Assembly: GCA_022749755.1 (NCBI GenBank)
Contig: CM040441.1
Location: forward strand, 2,174,741 to 2,238,740
DNA from: Azadirachta indica
Taxonomy: Eukaryota; Streptophyta; Magnoliopsida; Sapindales; Meliaceae
Length of the DNA stretch: 64,000 bases
Direction: 5' to 3'
Made by a program: the position numbers and the translations under genes. Numbering within the stretch: position 1 is the first letter of the stretch; each line of letters begins with the position of its first letter. The notes below the pieces were generated by a model that was not told the origin of the DNA, made no database searches, and was given only the letters and a program-made list of their open reading frames with translations. This document shows positions 60,471 to 64,000 of this stretch, piece by piece.

Positions 60471-60689
60471 GCTGCTAGTCATCAAAAGTTGCCCTAAAAA
60501 AGGATGTGTTACTACTAGCGGATTCACAAGTCCATACACGAGCATTGGTTGCTGTTGATGCAAGGTATATGTGGTGGAATTGATGTCAATGGCTGATAAA
60601 TTTCTAGAGAAGCCAATGTAAAAGTTGCACCACAAATTTTCAATAAGGTTTGATCGACATGTGCTAAAGAAAATGAAATGCTTAGAATT

Positions 60690-60969
60690 GGTCTACTCTA
60701 AGTGTGTATACTCTTTATGGTGGAGTATGATAATTGTTAAGTTGAGAATTATGTGAAAAATTCTTGGAGAGGTAGAGATTGACGTGGTATTGTGATATTT
60801 TTCAATTGTTGTTTAATAATTTTTTGCTAGAATAAATCCCCAAGGTAAATTTGAATAAATCCAGATTTCTAACAAATGCTTGTGTATTTCACTATTCATT
60901 TATAGGATACTATTTATGCAAATAGTAACTCATCAAAATGCAGTAAATTTACCCAAGTTTTTCCCAACA
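60690..60969 (+). repeat. 3' LTR fragment of copia 5
   Basis: It matches the last part of the 5' LTR (CTAGAATAAATCCCxAAGG, CTATTCATxTATAxGATACT, TTACCCAAGTTTTTCCCAACA). It is much shorter than the 5' LTR, so its middle is deleted. Confidence 0.65.
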
Positions 60970-61275
60970 AACTCAGATCCATCTAAATATATATTTTTTG
61001 GGAAAAAATTTTGGAGTACCCTCATTCGTCCTACACCCAACTTGAACTCGCCCAAGCATATACCCGAATTTTAAAATAAAAGTTCGGGCTCAACTTGAAA
61101 TTTATTTAGGGTCGAGTTTAACTTCATCTTATAACCCAAATTTACCTAGGTCAAATCGAGCCTTAACTTATAAAAGTTCAAGCCCAACTTGAATTTTATT
61201 TAGAGTCAAGTTTAACTCGGCCCTATAACCCAAACTTTACTCAGGCTACGCCAGACCTTAGCTTTTATGCCCAGT
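60970..61275. repeat. Right flank of copia 5: GGC-rich short element
   Basis: It contains several GTTCGGGCTCAACTTGAA / GTTCAAGCCCAACTTGAA-like phrases, two of them in an imperfect direct repeat of about 105 bp (61083-61165 and 61172-61250). Confidence 0.5.
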
Positions 61276-61759
61276 TTAAATGTAATTTGAATGTAAATCT
61301 TTCATAATATATAAGTAGATTTATGAGATAAATAGAACAATGAGTTATTTTTTTAATTTTCAAAATCCCTAATTATGTGATTTAATCTATACACGTTAGC
61401 ATAATATTAAAAAAGGAAAAAAGTAAAAAGATAACAGGTATAATTTAATGCGTACACGTTATAATATTAAAGAATTTCGTGATATGTTTTTTACCATTAA
61501 TATCATGAATAGTTTACACAAAAGAAGTCAAGAAGTCAAGTAGCTTTGGTGAGAGCAATAATTTTATAGAAAAAAGTCAAGAAGCTTTGATGAGAGCAAT
61601 ACCTTGACGATTGCCTGAAACATAATTTAGAGACATTGATAAACGAACAAATTCATTCATACAAATGACATAATTTATTATATATTCAAAATTACATTAT
61701 TCATACATAATATCTTACGTTGATGGAAGATCTAGCTACCAACTCCGACACATAATGCT
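61276..61759. other. Spacer and 3' flank of the proline-rich gene
   Basis: A duplicated phrase AAAAGAAGTCAAGAAG...GCTTTG(G/A)TGAGAGCAATA occurs at 61519-61560 and 61571-61602. Otherwise no feature. Confidence 0.45.
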
Positions 61760-62059
61760 TCAATATTGTGGCGAAGGCGGTCGTTTCGATCTGGGAGTAG
61801 GAGAATGGTTGGCCTGAGTAGTTGGCGGTGGTGGTGGTTTCGTTCTGGGATGGATGGGAACCTTGGGCTTAGGAGTTGGCGGTGGTGGAGTCCAAGGTTT
61901 GGCTTTAATCGGACCGATGGGCGTAGGATGTGGCGGCGGTGCTGAAACAACGTGTACTTGAGGAGCCACAGCCATGCAAGAAGTTTGTGACAGAAATAGC
62001 TGGAGGGAGTTGATGAAGAAGAACATCAAAGCAAGCCAAAATAAATACTTAGAACCCAT
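61760..62059 (-). CDS. Small secreted proline-rich protein
   Basis: A single-exon frame of 99 residues from ATG 62059 to a stop at 61760. Residues 1-30 form a clear signal peptide (MGSKYLF, then a hydrophobic LALMFFFINSL core, ending near SCMA). The mature part is basic and Pro-rich (PPPHPTP, WTPPPPTPKPK, TKPPPPPTT) and ends in SKRPPSPQY, so it should be exported to the cell wall or apoplast. It has Pro-Pro runs but no SPPPP extensin repeat and no cysteine-rich domain. It is too short for a typical extensin, and could be a cell-wall peptide or a precursor of a secreted peptide; the C-terminal part is not one of the signalling peptides I can name with confidence. A TATAAA about 55 bp upstream supports the start. 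The alternative minus-strand frame at 61732-61950 is a shadow. Confidence 0.65.
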   Translation of the reverse strand: MGSKYLFWLALMFFFINSLQLFLSQTSCMAVAPQVHVVSAPPPHPTPIGPIKAKPWTPPPPTPKPKVPIHPRTKPPPPPTTQANHSPTPRSKRPPSPQY

Positions 62060-62110
62060 GTTTACTCTTGATCTAATTTATTACAAGATATTAATGCGTT
62101 TGTGGCTACA

Positions 62111-62116
62111 TTTATA
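62111..62116 (-). promoter_or_regulatory. TATA box of the proline-rich gene
   Basis: The minus strand reads CATTATAAATG, with TATAAA 52-57 bases before the ATG, leaving room for a leader of about 25 bases. Confidence 0.55.
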
Positions 62117-62129
62117 ATGGTTGCTAGGG

Positions 62130-62644
62130 ATCGATGTATATATTGACTTAGAATTTATTGTGTTAAATTGTGGCATTAAATGATAAAAATGTGTGTTTTA
62201 ATTACAAAATATTTGTCAAGCATTTCTTCCAACTTTACATACTTACCAGGAACTTTCAGACCACGAAAAACTGTTCATGAAATTTGACTAAGTTCTCGTG
62301 AATCAAAATTGTCAAAATAACATGCTTTATGTATGCACACTTTCTTTTTAATAAAAGTGAAACAAGGTTATAATTAATGAGTTGAGCATTAAATGGGTAT
62401 ACGAAACAATTATTAACTTCGGGTTTTTATATTACCTAAAACTGTTATGCTTTACATTAAGAGTGATAATTTAGGTTCAGACATAAATTTGATGCAATTA
62501 AACGAGTTTAGGGTCGAAGAAGTTGATACAAATAATAATTATACTATATTCGTATTATATTTAATAATTTTGTTGTATTTATGTTTAATTTTTCTAACCT
62601 CTTTATTCATTTAAAATATGTTTAAAATTCATTGAAAATTAATA
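62130..62644. other. Upstream region of the proline-rich gene
   Basis: AT-rich, no further gene and no clear repeats. Confidence 0.4.
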
Positions 62645-63575
62645 TAGAATATTTTCACATATTTTTTTTGAAGTTTATAAAAATTTCAATTTGATGGAAG
62701 GTTTATGTAGAGGGACACAAACCCCCTACCAGCAATAAATTTATCAAAATATTTCTAATTTTTTTTTTTAAATAACAAAATAATATTACTTTAGTTGGAC
62801 TCAAACCTATGATCTCAATGAAAAAGACCAATACAAATAAACACTACACCAAATATATTTAAATAATATATTTTTTAATCCTTAATAAATAACCCTTTTA
62901 AAAATACATATATAATAATTTCTATAATAATTAAAATTATTTTGCTATTATAAAAAAAATTTTATAATTCAAAAATAATTTCATAATCATTAAAATTCTA
63001 TATAATAACTTGAATTTAAAATTATTATTATCATTAAAATTATAAAAATTTTAAAACTATTATCATTGTTTAGATTTTTCTGTAATAATTATTCTAAAAT
63101 TATTATTAGCACTAAAATAGAATAACTATTAGTGCTAATAATAATTTTAGTTTATAACAATTTAAATTTATTTTCTTTAATAATTATTTAAGAATAATTT
63201 TATTATTATTTGATAATACTTTTAAATTCAAGTAGTTATATATAATTTTTTAATTATAAATTTTTAATGATAAAATAATTTAATTATTATAGAAAGTATT
63301 ATATATGCATTTTCAAAAGGGTTATTTATTAAGGATTAAAAAATATATTATTAAAATATGTTTGTTGTAGTGGTTAAACTATTAATTTTTTTCACTAAGT
63401 TCATAGGTTCAAATTTAACTAAAATAATATTATTTTTTAATTTTTAAAAAATGGATCTGGGGGTATTTTGGTCAGTTTGTTGCTTGTAGGGGAGGTTTGG
63501 ATCCCTTTCCATAAACATTCCATCAAATTGAAATTTCTACAAATTTTAAGGGAGATATGTGAAAATACCCTAAAA
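62645..63575. mobile_element. Near-palindromic fold-back (MULE-like) element
   Basis: The left half 62645-63105 and the reverse complement of 63125-63575 align over nearly the whole length, with shared blocks ATTTTCACATAT, TTTCAATTTGATGGAA, ATAATATATTTTTTAATCCTTAATAAATAACCC and, at the centre, ATTATTAGCACTAA / TTAGTGCTAATAAT. The ends (AGAATATTTTCACATAT and AGGGTATTTTCACATAT) look like Mutator-like ends. Flanks AAATTAATA and AAAATAATA may be a 9-bp target duplication with one mismatch. It has no protein. Confidence 0.8.
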
Positions 63576-64000
63576 TAATATTATTTTTTATTATATTTGT
63601 AAAACATTTAAAATGAGAAAATTTAAAATAATTATTAATTTTTTTATATTTGTACCACTTCTAAAATAAAAAAATATTTATATTACTCTACCCAGAACTA
63701 ATGTCAGAACAAACTCAATATAAGAAAAATATCCAAAAATTTTTAAAACAAATAAAAAGTTGATATGTTTAGACACAATTAATAAATGGGTTGTATTTAT
63801 ATTTGAAGTTTTGATATGACAAATGATCATATTTGTATTGATTAAAAATTTGATTATACTCACTAATGAGACAAATACAAATACAATTTCTTTACACAAA
63901 TTGCTATCCCTAACTATCATTATCGATATTTTATGAATAGAGAATACATGACCCTATTTTTACATGCTTATCCAAGACTGCTGCTTTTCATTCTAAGATT
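63576..64000. other. AT-rich DNA at the right edge
   Basis: Open stretches here (for example 63678-63920, minus) have no recognisable content. Confidence 0.35.

Larger units (their letters stand above)
51800..60969 (+). mobile_element. Copia element 5, gag split by a gypsy element
   Basis: An LTR ending near 52364 (TTTTCCTAATA) and a diverged LTR end at 60969 (TTTTTCCCAACA) match over their last 230 bp. Between them lie a gag remnant and the inserted gypsy. The primer site TGATAACAGAGC follows at 52366-52377. Protease downstream, integrase and RT are missing, so little more than gag remains. The outer LTR start is not resolved. Confidence 0.75.

Noticed and set aside
61732..61950. His/Arg-rich minus-strand frame
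   Set aside because: It overlaps the proline-rich gene in another frame, lacks a signal peptide and is explained by the repetitive Pro codons.

Overview
This 64 kb window is AT-rich plant nuclear DNA. The evidence is intron-containing NAC-domain genes, Ty1/copia and Ty3/gypsy LTR retrotransposons with tRNA-Met-type primer sites, an L1-type LINE of the plant kind (RT tail, zf-RVT region, RNase H) and several terminal-inverted-repeat elements. It looks like a eudicot; I cannot name the species. Most of the window is transposon remains. Only three host genes look intact: two NAC copies and one small secreted proline-rich protein.

Left part (1-23.2 kb). A large inverted duplication dominates: left arm about 463-6280, right arm about 17290-22800, around an 11 kb spacer. 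Each arm carries, from the outside in, a promoter block, an intact three-exon NAC gene, an old LTR-like segment and the decayed 3' end of a copia pol. The two NAC genes (719-2236 on +, 20525-22544 on -) converge. A third NAC fragment lies just outside the right arm (23104-23211), which suggests an older tandem array. The outermost 350 bp of the genes (promoter, exon 1, start of intron 1) is identical between arms, while exon 2 differs at about 26 of 272 positions. That patchwork points to gene conversion. The spacer holds a Tnt1/Tork-like copia element with a truncated 5' LTR, two copies of an anonymous dispersed repeat and a MULE-like element.

Middle part (23.2-47.5 kb). First comes AT-rich DNA with a fold-back element (24756-25597) and another dispersed-repeat copy. 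Then come three 290-bp tandem units next to a decayed retroelement resembling the 'putative gypsy-type transposase' family. Last is a nested stack: a LINE (31370-32141, 37549-37652, 46497-47450) split by copia 2 (32142-37548, TSD GTTCA) and copia 3 (37653-46496, TSD GTCTT). Copia 3 has copia 4 (42469-46437) inserted in its 5' LTR, and copia 4 has lost its reverse transcriptase by an in-frame deletion.

Right part (47.5-64 kb). A MITE-like element (about 50200-50629) is followed by copia 5 (at least 51800-60969), whose gag is split by a complete-length but dead Ty3/gypsy element (52781-60016, LTRs of about 846 bp, TSD ATTTA). Next are the proline-rich secreted protein gene (61760-62059, -) and a near-palindromic fold-back element of about 930 bp (62645-63575).

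I found no CRISPR array, operon, rRNA or convincing tRNA. The most noteworthy structures are the NAC palindrome with its mosaic identity, the exactly resolvable transposon nests and the two long hairpin elements.
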